DNA from: Acaryochloris sp. IP29b_bin.137
Lineage (GTDB): Bacteria; Cyanobacteriota; Cyanobacteriia; Thermosynechococcales; Thermosynechococcaceae
Assembly: GCF_028285745.1 (NCBI RefSeq)
Contig: NZ_JANQOP010000024.1
Coordinates: forward strand, 1-32,819
Direction of reading: 5' to 3'
DNA: 32,819 nt
Both the position numbers and the translations under genes were made by a program. This document shows positions 8,845 through 17,658 of the stretch, piece after piece. A model generated the notes under the pieces. It saw only the letters and a program-made list of their open reading frames with translations. It did not search any database and was not told the DNA's origin. The stretch's first letter is position 1. Each line of letters begins with the position of its first letter.

Positions 8845-9065
8845 TAAAAACTGGGGGCAGACGTTAGGGTGGAGGGGTTCCTTGAAGGTGCGTTTTCACA
8901 AAACCGACGGACAGAGGGAACGGGTCTCTAAGCTAGTGTATCGTCTGGTGGTGGATGGTGCTGTGAGCCGCTTGGGCAAAAGGATATAAAACCAAAAACG
9001 CTAGGAACTTAGCCATACTTGGATTTCAAGCCTCAAGATCGAGTTAACCTCACCCCTTTAAGGGG

Positions 9066-9962
9066 TTAAGACCGGGCGTAAAACTGCTGAAGCATACTGT
9101 TAAATTTGGAAAAGTCAAAGCTACGGGGATCTGACCGTTCTCCAGAGCGATCAACACCAGCATGGGTGGTGACGCGCTGGTTAGGAACGCCTGTACGGGC
9201 AATTAACCAAGCCAAGGATTGGTACTGAGCCTCTGTATAACCGCTATGGATTGGACCGTTGTGGTTGCCATCAGCGGGGGTTTCCAAGGCAATATGATAG
9301 GCAAAATTATTGACCGAGGCAGGCAGGTCTGGATTCGTTTTCACGGCTTCTGGACCATTGGCTCCTACAAATACAGAGTTACCTGCGCCAAAGGCTCGCT
9401 TCTCCGGGGGAACGAGATAGACAATGGTGCCATCGAGAAAAATTAAGGCATGGTAACTGGCTTGATCTTCGTCTCGGGGATGGGGGGTTTGAAAATGGCG
9501 AATGGCACTCATGCCAGAGCCTACCGTCTCATGGAGAACGATCAGCCAGTTGTTTTGCACCGATTGGCCTTGAACGTTGTTGGCAAACCGTTCGCCATAG
9601 TTGGTGGGATGAACAGTGGCTTTAACCTCTCTGGGTTGAGGGTAGGGAGAGGAAACGCTGGTGAGCGGCTGCTGGGGTACGGGAGGTGGCGGCGTAATCG
9701 GGGCAGGATTATTGGAGGCAGGCGATGGGGTGATCGGTGCGGTGGGCGGTACTACCTCTGGATCCGCAAACGCGATATCTGACTGCACCTCAGGTAAATT
9801 CTCAGGCTGAGGGGCAGGGAGGGCTGAGGGAACCGGGCCTTTTTGGGCGGCTGAGGTGGATGCAGCTTCTTTTTCAGTGACACTCCAAAAACCGAAGGCA
9901 CTGGTGATCAGGCCAGCCGCAACTGACAACAGGAGGGTTAGGAAAACATTGCTTTTAGTCAT
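9066..9962 (-). CDS. Exported N-acetylmuramoyl-L-alanine amidase (Amidase_2)
   Basis: This is a 298-residue protein. A hydrophobic N-terminal segment (residues 6-24) is a signal peptide or anchor, followed by a Pro/Ala-rich linker to about residue 110, as seen in wall-crossing proteins. The catalytic domain has LHETVG (His144 and Glu145), TTHAGVDRSG (His267) and SDPRSFDF (Asp278), matching the zinc ligands of Amidase_2/PGRP enzymes that cut the lactam between MurNAc and the stem peptide. It acts in the periplasm or wall. It is divergent from the protease gene at 10167, with about 200 bases between them that should hold both promoters. Confidence 0.88.
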   Translation of the reverse strand: MTKSNVFLTLLLSVAAGLITSAFGFWSVTEKEAASTSAAQKGPVPSALPAPQPENLPEVQSDIAFADPEVVPPTAPITPSPASNNPAPITPPPPVPQQPLTSVSSPYPQPREVKATVHPTNYGERFANNVQGQSVQNNWLIVLHETVGSGMSAIRHFQTPHPRDEDQASYHALIFLDGTIVYLVPPEKRAFGAGNSVFVGANGPEAVKTNPDLPASVNNFAYHIALETPADGNHNGPIHSGYTEAQYQSLAWLIARTGVPNQRVTTHAGVDRSGERSDPRSFDFSKFNSMLQQFYARS

Positions 9963-10166
9963 GACGTATAAGTCTTCCTGACTGAATCAAATCGTAAAGG
10001 TCCAGCAATCCTAGGCTTACAAATGCATCATTCAAGAATGACTGCCATGGGTAGAAAGGGATTAGTACTAATAACGATCATATACGTTAAGAAACTACAA
10101 GAAAGTCAACAATATCACTTTTTCTTCAAATAAAGCGCTAAAACCGACCTAGGTTTCATCTCTTTT

Positions 10167-11288
10167 ATGCCCGTTTTGGAGCAGTTATTGAACGATGCGG
10201 GCCAAGTCTTGTATAGGATGGCGATGAGTCAGATGCATAGGACAAAAAGGATATTCGGGGTAGGAATCGCCCTGCTTTTTTGGGGAAGTCTTACCCCGAG
10301 TGGTTTGACTCAACCTATTCCCACCGGTTGGACTCACCCTGCTCACCCGCCTGCTAGAACTCGATTGCCCTCTGCGAGGGTATCTGCCCTTGTCCAGTTA
10401 CAGGGACTTGAAGTACCAGCCCCCCGCACTCGTGGGTCAGCCCGACTGCCCATTTCTGCTCTGCCAGGGACGTCCGTTTATACCGTCAATGGGAAACTAC
10501 AGGGATGGTCAACCCAGTGGTTAGTGGATACCGGGGCTTCGACCTCTATGGTGGCGACTCCTGTGGTAAACGCCTTGGGGTTACAAGGACAACCGATTCC
10601 CAATCAACGGTTATCCTTTGCAGTGGCAGGCAATGACTGCCCCAATATGGATGCGACCCTGCATCAGTTACCAGTGCTGGAGCTGGAGAAGGTCCAAGTC
10701 GAGGGGCTACGAAGTTTGCAATTTGCCAATACCGTCATTCCTGCAAAATTATCGGGGGTGCTCGGGATGGATGTGCTCAGGCAATTTGATTTATACCTGC
10801 ATCCAGGGAAGTTGACGTTAAGCCTACTGCCGCCCACGCTTTTGCCGGAGGATGCGATCGCAGCCGCCATCCCCCTGGAGCAAAAACTGGGGGTAATGGT
10901 GGCCCAGCTCCATATCAATGATCAAGGTCCGTTTCGAGTGTTGCTAGATACCGCAGCGGACAGTACCTTTATTTCGGAGCAGGTGGCGACCCAGCTCAAG
11001 CTAGATGCAGCAACCCTCAGCCCGATTCAAATTCGGGGATTTTGTGGGTTGGAGAATGCAATGCGATCGCAACTCGACACCGTCACCCTCCATCGATACC
11101 AAAGACGCAATCTCGACGTTGTTGTCTTATCTTCCAGTATTCTCAAAGTACTGAAAGTGGACGGTATTTTGGGGCAAAACTTCCTGCGCCACTATCAACA
11201 ATATTGGCGATTTAATTCAGGGGCAAAAAAGGGGAGCTTGTTGCTGGTACCCCTTGCTACCTCACCGTCTGCTTCCGGAGGTCATTAA
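10167..11288 (+). CDS. Retropepsin-like aspartic protease with two DTG-type lobes
   Basis: This 373-residue protein has two homologous halves. The first has WLVDTGASTSMV (Asp121) and later GVLGMDVLRQFD; the second has VLLDTAADSTFI (Asp261) and GILGQNFLRHY. Each half shows the D-T-G/A flap and the later hydrophobic-hydrophobic-G block of pepsin-like folds, so a single chain could form the active site. The second motif is DTA, not DTG. A signal-like hydrophobic segment (VGIALLFWGSLTPSGLT) lies near residue 30, implying export; Met19 or Met23 may be the true start. Its substrate is unknown. The stop overlaps the FKBP gene stop by four bases. Confidence 0.8.
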   Translation: MPVLEQLLNDAGQVLYRMAMSQMHRTKRIFGVGIALLFWGSLTPSGLTQPIPTGWTHPAHPPARTRLPSARVSALVQLQGLEVPAPRTRGSARLPISALPGTSVYTVNGKLQGWSTQWLVDTGASTSMVATPVVNALGLQGQPIPNQRLSFAVAGNDCPNMDATLHQLPVLELEKVQVEGLRSLQFANTVIPAKLSGVLGMDVLRQFDLYLHPGKLTLSLLPPTLLPEDAIAAAIPLEQKLGVMVAQLHINDQGPFRVLLDTAADSTFISEQVATQLKLDAATLSPIQIRGFCGLENAMRSQLDTVTLHRYQRRNLDVVVLSSSILKVLKVDGILGQNFLRHYQQYWRFNSGAKKGSLLLVPLATSPSASGGH

Positions 11289-11713
11289 GCAATGCTGATC
11301 AACTCAATCTCGAAGGTTAAATTTTCACCTGCTAGGGGGTGATTGCCATCTAACGTCACTTGATCATCAACGATGTCGCTAACCATCACCGGAATGACCT
11401 GGCCCTCGGGGTTTTTGATCTGTAACTGTTGACCAACTTCTAACTCAAAATCGCTAGGGATTTGCTCCCGCAAGACGGTAACCACCATATCTTCATGGTG
11501 GGGACCATAGGCTTGCTCGCAAGGAATCTTCTCGGTTTTAGAGTCACCAGGATTCATGCCAATCACCGCTTGTTCAAATCCTGGAATGACTTGTTGCCCC
11601 CCGATTGAAAACTTTAAAGGTTCACGCTCTAAGGAAGAGTCGAAAACTGAACCATCATCCAGCTTCCCCGTGTAGTGTATGGATACCGTATCTCCGACTT
11701 TGGCTGCTGCCAT
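11285..11713 (-). CDS. FKBP-type peptidyl-prolyl isomerase, SlyD-like
   Basis: This 142-residue cytoplasmic protein begins VGDTVSIHYTGKLDDGSVFDSS and has IPGFEQAVIGMNPGDSK, the two halves of an FKBP active site. Between and after these lies a chaperone-like insert (about residues 67-120), the layout of SlyD-type isomerases. The histidine-rich metal-binding tail of E. coli SlyD is absent. It catalyses proline isomerisation and assists folding. It is upstream-separated from rpsU by 85 bases on the opposite side and converges on the protease gene with a four-base stop overlap. Confidence 0.9.
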   Translation of the reverse strand: MAAAKVGDTVSIHYTGKLDDGSVFDSSLEREPLKFSIGGQQVIPGFEQAVIGMNPGDSKTEKIPCEQAYGPHHEDMVVTVLREQIPSDFELEVGQQLQIKNPEGQVIPVMVSDIVDDQVTLDGNHPLAGENLTFEIELISIA

Positions 11714-11798
11714 GATGATGCTCCTAAGAGTGAGTGCAATGCACCAGTGAGCTAAGGCTTAATTCGCCCACTGGGTCATTGTCCGATCAACACCTTGT

Positions 11799-11990
11799 CT
11801 ACTTGCGGCCCCGCATTCTCCGCCGTTCCCGATGTCGAGCCGTCATTTTTCGCTGACGCTTTTGAGCGGGAGTCTCAAAGTGGCGATTTTTTTTCATATC
11901 GGCAAAGATGCCGGCTCTAGACACTTTTCGCTTAAATCGACGCAGGGCGGATTCTAATTGCTCATCGTCTCCAAGGACCACTTGAGCCAT
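11799..11990 (-). CDS. rpsU: 30S ribosomal protein S21
   Basis: This 63-residue protein is highly basic and carries ESALRRFKRKVSRAGI and FETPAQKRQRKMTARHRER, the S21 signature. It binds the 30S platform near the anti-Shine-Dalgarno region. It sits downstream of the RRM gene on the minus strand, an arrangement known in cyanobacteria, with a hairpin-terminator between them. It follows that rpsU either has its own promoter or depends on read-through. Confidence 0.96.
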   Translation of the reverse strand: MAQVVLGDDEQLESALRRFKRKVSRAGIFADMKKNRHFETPAQKRQRKMTARHRERRRMRGRK

Positions 11991-12053
11991 TCAATATTCT
12001 CCAACTAATGTGGCTAAACGCTTGGAAAACAGGATTCTCTGTCACCCAAACAT

Positions 12054-12094
12054 AAAAAACAGGCAAGGGAGGATGGGGTCGCTGCCCTTACCTG
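12054..12094 (-). terminator. Intrinsic terminator between the RRM gene and rpsU
   Basis: On the minus strand a 10-base stem (12094-12085 with 12069-12060, one G-T pair) is followed by six T residues. It lies 69 bases past the RRM gene stop and about 64 bases before the rpsU start. It should end most RRM transcripts and set the amount of read-through into rpsU. Confidence 0.82.
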
Positions 12095-12162
12095 ATTGAT
12101 AGAATTTTCAATCGTACTTCACCGTTGGGGTTAAGACACACCCAACATCCCGAAAGAAATCT

Positions 12163-12438
12163 TTAGTTACCGCCCCAACTGTTCGCAGGGCGAGGTGTCC
12201 GGGGCTTAGCTTTATTCACCTTCAGCGTCCGCCCGATCCATTCTGCCCCGTCTAGTTCTTCGATGGCTTTCTCTTCGTTAGCTTCATCTTCCATCTCTAC
12301 AAAGCCAAAACCGCGCTTACGGCCAGATTCGCGATCCACAGGCAGCTTGACCTGCTTTACCGCTCCATATTCTGCAAATACGGAGGTTAGATCGTCCTCT
12401 GTAACCTCATAGGATAGGTTACCGATGTAAACTGTCAT
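12163..12438 (-). CDS. RRM-type RNA-binding protein (Rbp family)
   Basis: This 91-residue protein is a single RNA recognition motif. RNP2 is VYIGNL (residues 3-8) and RNP1 is KRGFGFVEM (about 41-49), with the aromatic residues for RNA stacking intact. The tail (PRTPRPANSWGGN) is short and glycine-poor compared with the Gly-rich Rbp proteins. Cyanobacterial Rbp genes next to rpsU are often cold-induced, and the roughly 280-base gap upstream would allow a long 5' leader as in those genes; that regulation is inferred. It probably binds mRNA in the cytoplasm. Confidence 0.9.
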   Translation of the reverse strand: MTVYIGNLSYEVTEDDLTSVFAEYGAVKQVKLPVDRESGRKRGFGFVEMEDEANEEKAIEELDGAEWIGRTLKVNKAKPRTPRPANSWGGN

Positions 12439-12722
12439 ACCTTACCTTCAAAAATCAAAAAAACAACGTATCGAGATTGGAATGCGGAGGTAAGTCAACT
12501 AACTCAGGACGAAAGGATAACTTTTCTTGAATCTAGCCAAAACTTGGCCTACCGACGTTTGGTCTCTTTGGGTATTCTAGCGTCACTGCAGCTAAGTTCA
12601 AAGGGAAAATTGAACGATCGTTACTGGGAAAGACCGACAGGCAGAGGTAAATATGGCAGAATTTAATCTAATGCTGCCTCAGTTAATAGGCTTTTCTTCT
12701 CCTCTTCAGAGTGTTTTAAGTT

Positions 12723-15700
12723 ATGATTGCCACCGCTCCATCCCTGTCTAGCCAATATGATCCCGCGGCAACCGAAGCCAAATGGCAAGAGACTTGGGAA
12801 GCGAAAAATGTCTTTAAAGCAGATCCGAACCATGAGGGTGCCCCCTACTGCATCGTTATTCCTCCACCGAATGTGACGGGCAGTTTGCATATGGGTCATG
12901 CCTTTGAGGCGGCCCTGATTGATGTGCTGATCCGCTACCATCGCATGATTGGTGATAATACCTTGTGGTTACCGGGGACGGACCATGCCAGCATTGCGGT
13001 TCATACCATTTTGGAGAAGCAACTGCAGGCGGAAGGTAAAACCCGCTATGACATTGGCCGGGATGAATTTTTAGAACGGGCTAAGCGCTGGAAAGCTGAA
13101 TCGGGCGGCAAAATTGTTCATCAGCAGAGGCGATTAGGCGTTTCCGTGGACTGGACCCGTGAGCGGTTCACCATGGATGAGGGCTTATCCAAAGCGGTTA
13201 ACAAAGCCTTTGTGCAAATGCATGAAGAGGGACTGATTTATCGCGGCAACTATATGGTGAATTGGTGCCCTGCCAGTCAGTCGGCGGTCTCCGATCAGGA
13301 AGTAGAGAATAAAGAAGTGGATGGCCATCTCTGGCACTTCCGCTATCCTCTCAGTAATAGCTCCGGTTTTGTAGAAGTCGCTACCACTCGTCCAGAAACA
13401 ATGTTGGGGGATACGGCGGTAGCGGTGAATCCCAACGACGAGCGTTATCAAGACCTGATTGGTAAAACGATTAAGCTACCGATTACAGAGCGGGAAATTC
13501 CGGTGATTGCTGATGAGTTGGTCGATCCCGAATTTGGAACGGGCTGTGTTAAAGTCACGCCTGCCCATGACCCCAATGACTTTGCCATGGGCCAGCGACA
13601 TCATCTGCCGTTCATTAATATCCTCAATAAGGATGGTTCACTGAATGAAAATGGCCATATTTTTGCTGGCTTAGATCGATTTGAAGCCCGTAAGCGAGTC
13701 GTTGCCCGCCTGGAAGAAGATGGCTGTTTGGTGAAAACAGAAGCGTATCGCCATAGTGTTCCCTATAGTGATCGCGGCAAAGTACCCGTTGAACCCCTAA
13801 TTTCCACCCAATGGTTTGTTAAGACAGAACCCCTCGCGAAACGAACCTTGGCATTCCTAGATGACCAGAATTCACCTCAGTTTATCCCGGAGCGCTGGAC
13901 CAAGGTTTACCGCGCTTGGCTGGTGAATCTTCGGGACTGGTGTATTTCCCGACAGCTGTGGTGGGGACACCAAATCCCGGCTTGGTATGCCATTAGTGAA
14001 ACCGAGGGCGAAATTCGCAAGGATACACCGTTTGTCGTCGCAGAAAACGCCGAATCAGCTCAGCAGAAAGCTGTGGAACAGTTTGGACCTAAGGTACAGC
14101 TCCTCCAGGACCCAGATGTCCTAGACACCTGGTTTTCATCGGGATTATGGCCCTTTTCCACGTTAGGTTGGCCAGAAGAAACTGCTGATCTGTCCACCTA
14201 TTACCCCACGGCCACTTTGGTGACGGGTTTTGACATTATTTTCTTCTGGGTCGCCCGCATGACCCTGATGGCGGGACACTTTACGGGGGAAATGCCCTTT
14301 AAGGATGTCTATATCCATGGCTTAGTGCGGGACGAGAATAATAAGAAAATGTCCAAATCAGCCAATAATGGCATTGATCCGCTGGTACTGATTGATAAGT
14401 ACGGCACCGATGCCCTCCGTTATACACTCATCCGCGAAGTCGCTGGTGCAGGCCAAGATATCCGCTTGGAATATAACCGCAAAACCGATGAATCCACGTC
14501 TGTCGAAGCCTCGCGCAACTTTGCCAATAAGTTGTGGAATGCCTCGCGGTTTGTATTGATGAACCTGAATGGACAAACGCCGGAGCAATTGGGGCAGCCT
14601 GCGATCGCCGATTTAGAACTGGCGGATCGCTGGATCTTGTCTCGGTATCACCGTTTGGTGCAGCAAACTCGCAACCAAGTGGATGCTTATGGTCTGGGTG
14701 AAGCGGCCAAAGGTCTGTATGAGTTTATTTGGGGTGATTTCTGTGACTGGTATATCGAACTAGTCAAGCCCAGGCTACGCCAGGAGGGCACAACCTCCCA
14801 GCGCGTCGCTCAGCAAACCCTCGCCTATGTGCTGGAGGGAACGCTAAAGCTATTTCATCCGTTTATGCCTCATATTACGGAAGAGATTTGGCAGACCCTG
14901 ACTCAACCGACGTCAGAGCAGTATTTAGCTAGCCAGCCCTACCCAAAAGCTGCTGATATTCAATTAGTGACTGAAACGGCACCACTGACTGCAGATATTG
15001 CTGATGTACCTGTTGAAGAGGCGGCACCCGAACCCGAGACGATACCAGAGCCAGAACCGTCTGCTCAAGTGAGGGAGGAGGCGTCGGAACCCGAAATTCG
15101 TGACTTTAATTGGCGAGATGCCATTCATGCCTTTGGCGAGCTGCCCGTGTATCTCGGGCGTTTTCTGAATGTGAATCAAACGGTCTTGCTTTGGGTCTGC
15201 GCATTCTTTCTGGGCATCATCAGTTTAGCTGTGGTCGCAGCTGTATTAGGTGCGATTAACCGCGTTCCTCTCTTGGGCAGTATTTTTGAGTTAATTGGTT
15301 TGGGATATTCCCTCAACTTTGCCTATCGGCGCCTGCTTTGGTATGACGATCGCAAAGCTTGGGTCGAATCCTTACAAAAGAAAAAAGAGGAAATTTTACC
15401 GCTGTTGAGTGATGCGAAGACGCTGGAAACAACGGCTGAAGACCTCGGTGGAGATTTGGCCCTCACGGAACCTGCGATCGCAGATGAGCCAGAAGCCCAT
15501 ACCGATACTGCTCCCTCAGATGACTTTACACCTGAAAATTTGCAGCCAGAGCCAACGGAAATTTTAGGTGCAAGCTCAGAAGAATTCACAGCCTGGGTGG
15601 ATCCGGGTCTAGAAGAGCAGTTTGAGCTGGTGATTGACACCATTCGCACCATCCGCAATCTGCGCGCAGAAGCCAGCATTAAGCCCAAGCAACCGATTAA

Positions 15701-16082
15701 AGTGATTCTGCAAAGTGAAAGCGATCGCGAACGGCAAATCCTCACTGCAGGTCAAACCTACCTCCAAGATTTAGCGCGAGTCGAGTCCTTGAGTATCACC
15801 CCAACCGTAGAAGGAGAAGTTAAGCAAACTATTATCGGCGTGGTGGGCACCGTTCAAGTTCTTTTGCCTCTCTGTGGGGTAGTGGATGTGGAAATCCTTA
15901 AAGCTAAACTCAACAAAGATCTGCAAAAAGCAGAAGCCGAAATTCGCTCTTGCAGTGGTCGCTTGAACAATGCCAATTTCGTGGAGCAGGCCCCACCCGC
16001 AGTGGTTCAGGGGGCTCGCGATACCCTAGCGGAAGCGGAGAAGCAGGCTGAAATATTGCGAGATCGCTTAGCGCGGCTCTAG
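12723..16082 (+). CDS. valS: Valyl-tRNA synthetase with inserted CAAD membrane-anchor domain
   Basis: This 1119-residue enzyme charges tRNA-Val. The HIGH motif is HMGH (56-59) within PPPNVTGSL, the editing domain follows, and KMSKS lies near residue 543 ([12 protein letters not shown]). [15 protein letters not shown] is also typical. Ordinary bacterial ValRS is about 880-950 residues. Here about 200 residues (roughly 755-960) interrupt the anticodon-binding part: acidic linkers flank residues 792-893, which contain two hydrophobic spans (820-845 and 849-872). This matches CAAD, a cyanobacterial domain that anchors some synthetases to thylakoids. The C-terminal coiled coil is intact. rbgA starts four bases after the stop. 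Confidence 0.95.
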   Translation: MIATAPSLSSQYDPAATEAKWQETWEAKNVFKADPNHEGAPYCIVIPPPNVTGSLHMGHAFEAALIDVLIRYHRMIGDNTLWLPGTDHASIAVHTILEKQLQAEGKTRYDIGRDEFLERAKRWKAESGGKIVHQQRRLGVSVDWTRERFTMDEGLSKAVNKAFVQMHEEGLIYRGNYMVNWCPASQSAVSDQEVENKEVDGHLWHFRYPLSNSSGFVEVATTRPETMLGDTAVAVNPNDERYQDLIGKTIKLPITEREIPVIADELVDPEFGTGCVKVTPAHDPNDFAMGQRHHLPFINILNKDGSLNENGHIFAGLDRFEARKRVVARLEEDGCLVKTEAYRHSVPYSDRGKVPVEPLISTQWFVKTEPLAKRTLAFLDDQNSPQFIPERWTKVYRAWLVNLRDWCISRQLWWGHQIPAWYAISETEGEIRKDTPFVVAENAESAQQKAVEQFGPKVQLLQDPDVLDTWFSSGLWPFSTLGWPEETADLSTYYPTATLVTGFDIIFFWVARMTLMAGHFTGEMPFKDVYIHGLVRDENNKKMSKSANNGIDPLVLIDKYGTDALRYTLIREVAGAGQDIRLEYNRKTDESTSVEASRNFANKLWNASRFVLMNLNGQTPEQLGQPAIADLELADRWILSRYHRLVQQTRNQVDAYGLGEAAKGLYEFIWGDFCDWYIELVKPRLRQEGTTSQRVAQQTLAYVLEGTLKLFHPFMPHITEEIWQTLTQPTSEQYLASQPYPKAADIQLVTETAPLTADIADVPVEEAAPEPETIPEPEPSAQVREEASEPEIRDFNWRDAIHAFGELPVYLGRFLNVNQTVLLWVCAFFLGIISLAVVAAVLGAINRVPLLGSIFELIGLGYSLNFAYRRLLWYDDRKAWVESLQKKKEEILPLLSDAKTLETTAEDLGGDLALTEPAIADEPEAHTDTAPSDDFTPENLQPEPTEILGASSEEFTAWVDPGLEEQFELVIDTIRTIRNLRAEASIKPKQPIKVILQSESDRERQILTAGQTYLQDLARVESLSITPTVEGEVKQTIIGVVGTVQVLLPLCGVVDVEILKAKLNKDLQKAEAEIRSCSGRLNNANFVEQAPPAVVQGARDTLAEAEKQAEILRDRLARL

Positions 16083-16086
16083 GGTA

Positions 16087-17001
16087 ATGTCTACACCTCC
16101 GATTCAGTGGTACCCCGGCCATATCGCCAAAGCTGAAAAGGCTCTAGTTGAGCAGCTCAAGAAGGTAGATGTGGTCCTGGAAGTGCGAGACGCCCGCATT
16201 CCCCGCTCTAGCCACCACCCCCAGACTCAGCAGTGGGTTGGAGATAAGCCCCATGTATTGGTTCTGAATCGGATCGATTTGGTTACCCCAGTCTCCCATC
16301 AACTTTGGTTAGACGCCCTCAAGGCAGAAGGCCAGGTGCCTTACTGTACTGATGCTCAGCATGGCAAAGGCATTAAGGCCGTGATCAAAGCAGCGGAAAA
16401 AGTGGGCGTTAGCATTAATCAACGACGGCGCGATCGCGGCATGCGTCCCCGTCCCGTGCGAGCTGTGGTACTAGGGTTTCCCAATGTTGGAAAATCCGCA
16501 TTAATTAACCGCCTGCTGAAACGCCGCATGGTGGAAAGTGCCCGCCGTCCAGGCGTCACCCGTCAACTCCGTTGGGTGCGGGTGTCTCAGGATTTGGACC
16601 TCTTGGATACGCCAGGTGTACTACCGGCCAAATTGAATGATCAAGAAGCGGCTTATAAATTGGCGATTTGCGATGATATTGGCACTGCTGCTTATGACAA
16701 CCAATTGGTGGCTATCGCGCTGATAAATCTCTTGCAGCAGCTTTCAAATTGTGAGCGGCCTTCAGGCTTTATTCCCGACGATATCCTTGCCACTCGGTAT
16801 CAACTCAACCCTGCTGCCATAACTGCAGAAGACTATCTGGCAAAAGCAGCCCTACAAAAACATCAAGGCAACTTAGAGCGCATGGCTCACCATATTCTCA
16901 CGGATTTTAGGAAAGGTTCCCTAGGAAAAATTACGCTGGAATTACCCCATGTTTGTGAGGTTTCCTCTCAAGATAGGAAGCACCGCAACCCATCAGGTTA
17001 A
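16087..17001 (+). CDS. rbgA: Ribosome biogenesis GTPase, circularly permuted (YlqF/RbgA)
   Basis: This 304-residue protein has GTPase motifs in permuted order: NRID (G4) comes first at about residue 60, then GFPNVGKSALINRLLKRR (G1) and DTPGVL (G3). It starts with WYPGHIAKAEKAL, the usual RbgA N-terminus. In Bacillus, RbgA is needed for late maturation of the 50S subunit. It begins four bases after valS and is almost certainly in one transcript with it, linking tRNA charging to ribosome assembly. Length is normal. The region after it is gene-poor. Confidence 0.92.
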   Translation: MSTPPIQWYPGHIAKAEKALVEQLKKVDVVLEVRDARIPRSSHHPQTQQWVGDKPHVLVLNRIDLVTPVSHQLWLDALKAEGQVPYCTDAQHGKGIKAVIKAAEKVGVSINQRRRDRGMRPRPVRAVVLGFPNVGKSALINRLLKRRMVESARRPGVTRQLRWVRVSQDLDLLDTPGVLPAKLNDQEAAYKLAICDDIGTAAYDNQLVAIALINLLQQLSNCERPSGFIPDDILATRYQLNPAAITAEDYLAKAALQKHQGNLERMAHHILTDFRKGSLGKITLELPHVCEVSSQDRKHRNPSG

Positions 17002-17658
17002 AGACATTGACCTGTCTGGAAATGCGAGGGCAGTGTTGCCGTTATTCGCTGGCAACGAGGACACGAAACCCAGAAGTTCTTGAATGAGCGGACCCTAATC
17101 TTCAGTCCAATCATACGAAAAGCCAGTAAAAATCTTTATGAAATTATCTCTAGCAGTAGAAATATTTTTTCTAAATTACGCTTTGAATTGAGAGATTTTT
17201 AGTCTATTTGATTAAAAATCAGTCAAAAAAATTAATAATAAAATCCCTTACTAATGATATAAATAGGGCAATTCATCAATACTATCTTCTGTAGGAAACA
17301 TTGTTTTCACGGAAATATGATTCGATGTCTGGGCTTTCTGTAAGGGTTTCGGCCCCTCATAACGACTCAAAGATTTCAACTCTGGAGGCTTAGCGATCCG
17401 ATGTCAATAGGTATCATCCTCTGTTCGGCGATCGGTTTACATATTTAGGGTCAGTGCTCAGAAAAACGAAAAATATCTTACGTAAAAATACGCAAGCACC
17501 TTGATATTCAGATGACTAGAATATTTGCTAGTGAGGAAAAATCGTTCACTCTTCTGGGATGAACGTTTGAATGCTAGAGACCCTCTTCAGCAGTTTTGAT
17601 ATTTACCCAGTATTGTTAGCTGATTTCCAATTCCCTGATAGCTTATCTCTCATTACCT
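17002..17658. other. 657-base gap with decayed sequence between rbgA and the EAL-glycosyltransferase gene
   Basis: No intact gene is visible. The centre (about 17150-17280) is clearly more AT-rich than its neighbours. The minus strand holds a probable gene remnant (17251-17436). The plus strand has an open frame ending at about 17210 with no start codon, which I do not trust. The last 150 bases presumably include the promoter and leader of the EAL-glycosyltransferase gene, but I see no convincing -35/-10 pair. Confidence 0.5.
17251..17436 (-). pseudogene. Remnant of an unidentified gene with one internal stop
   Basis: On the minus strand, one frame reads TDRRTEDDTY, a TGA stop (17406-17404), then HRIAKPPELKSLSRYEGPKP and on to DSIDELPYLYH before TAG. 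The composition on both sides of the TGA is protein-like and soluble, in contrast with the AT-rich surroundings. No ATG start exists, though TTG at 17379 could start a 42-residue product. I do not recognise the family. The simplest reading is the 3' end of a gene that has lost its start and gained a nonsense mutation. Confidence 0.35.

Noticed and set aside
9030..9075. Palindrome near CCCCTTTAAGGGG at the end of the amidase gene, considered as a terminator.
   Set aside because: No T run follows on the minus strand and the repeat overlaps the stop codon; too weak to call.
17014..17210. Open plus-strand frame with a plausible stretch (SVAVIRWQRGHETQKFLNER).
   Set aside because: It has no start codon and drifts into AT-rich low-complexity sequence. 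It could be a relic, but there is no support.
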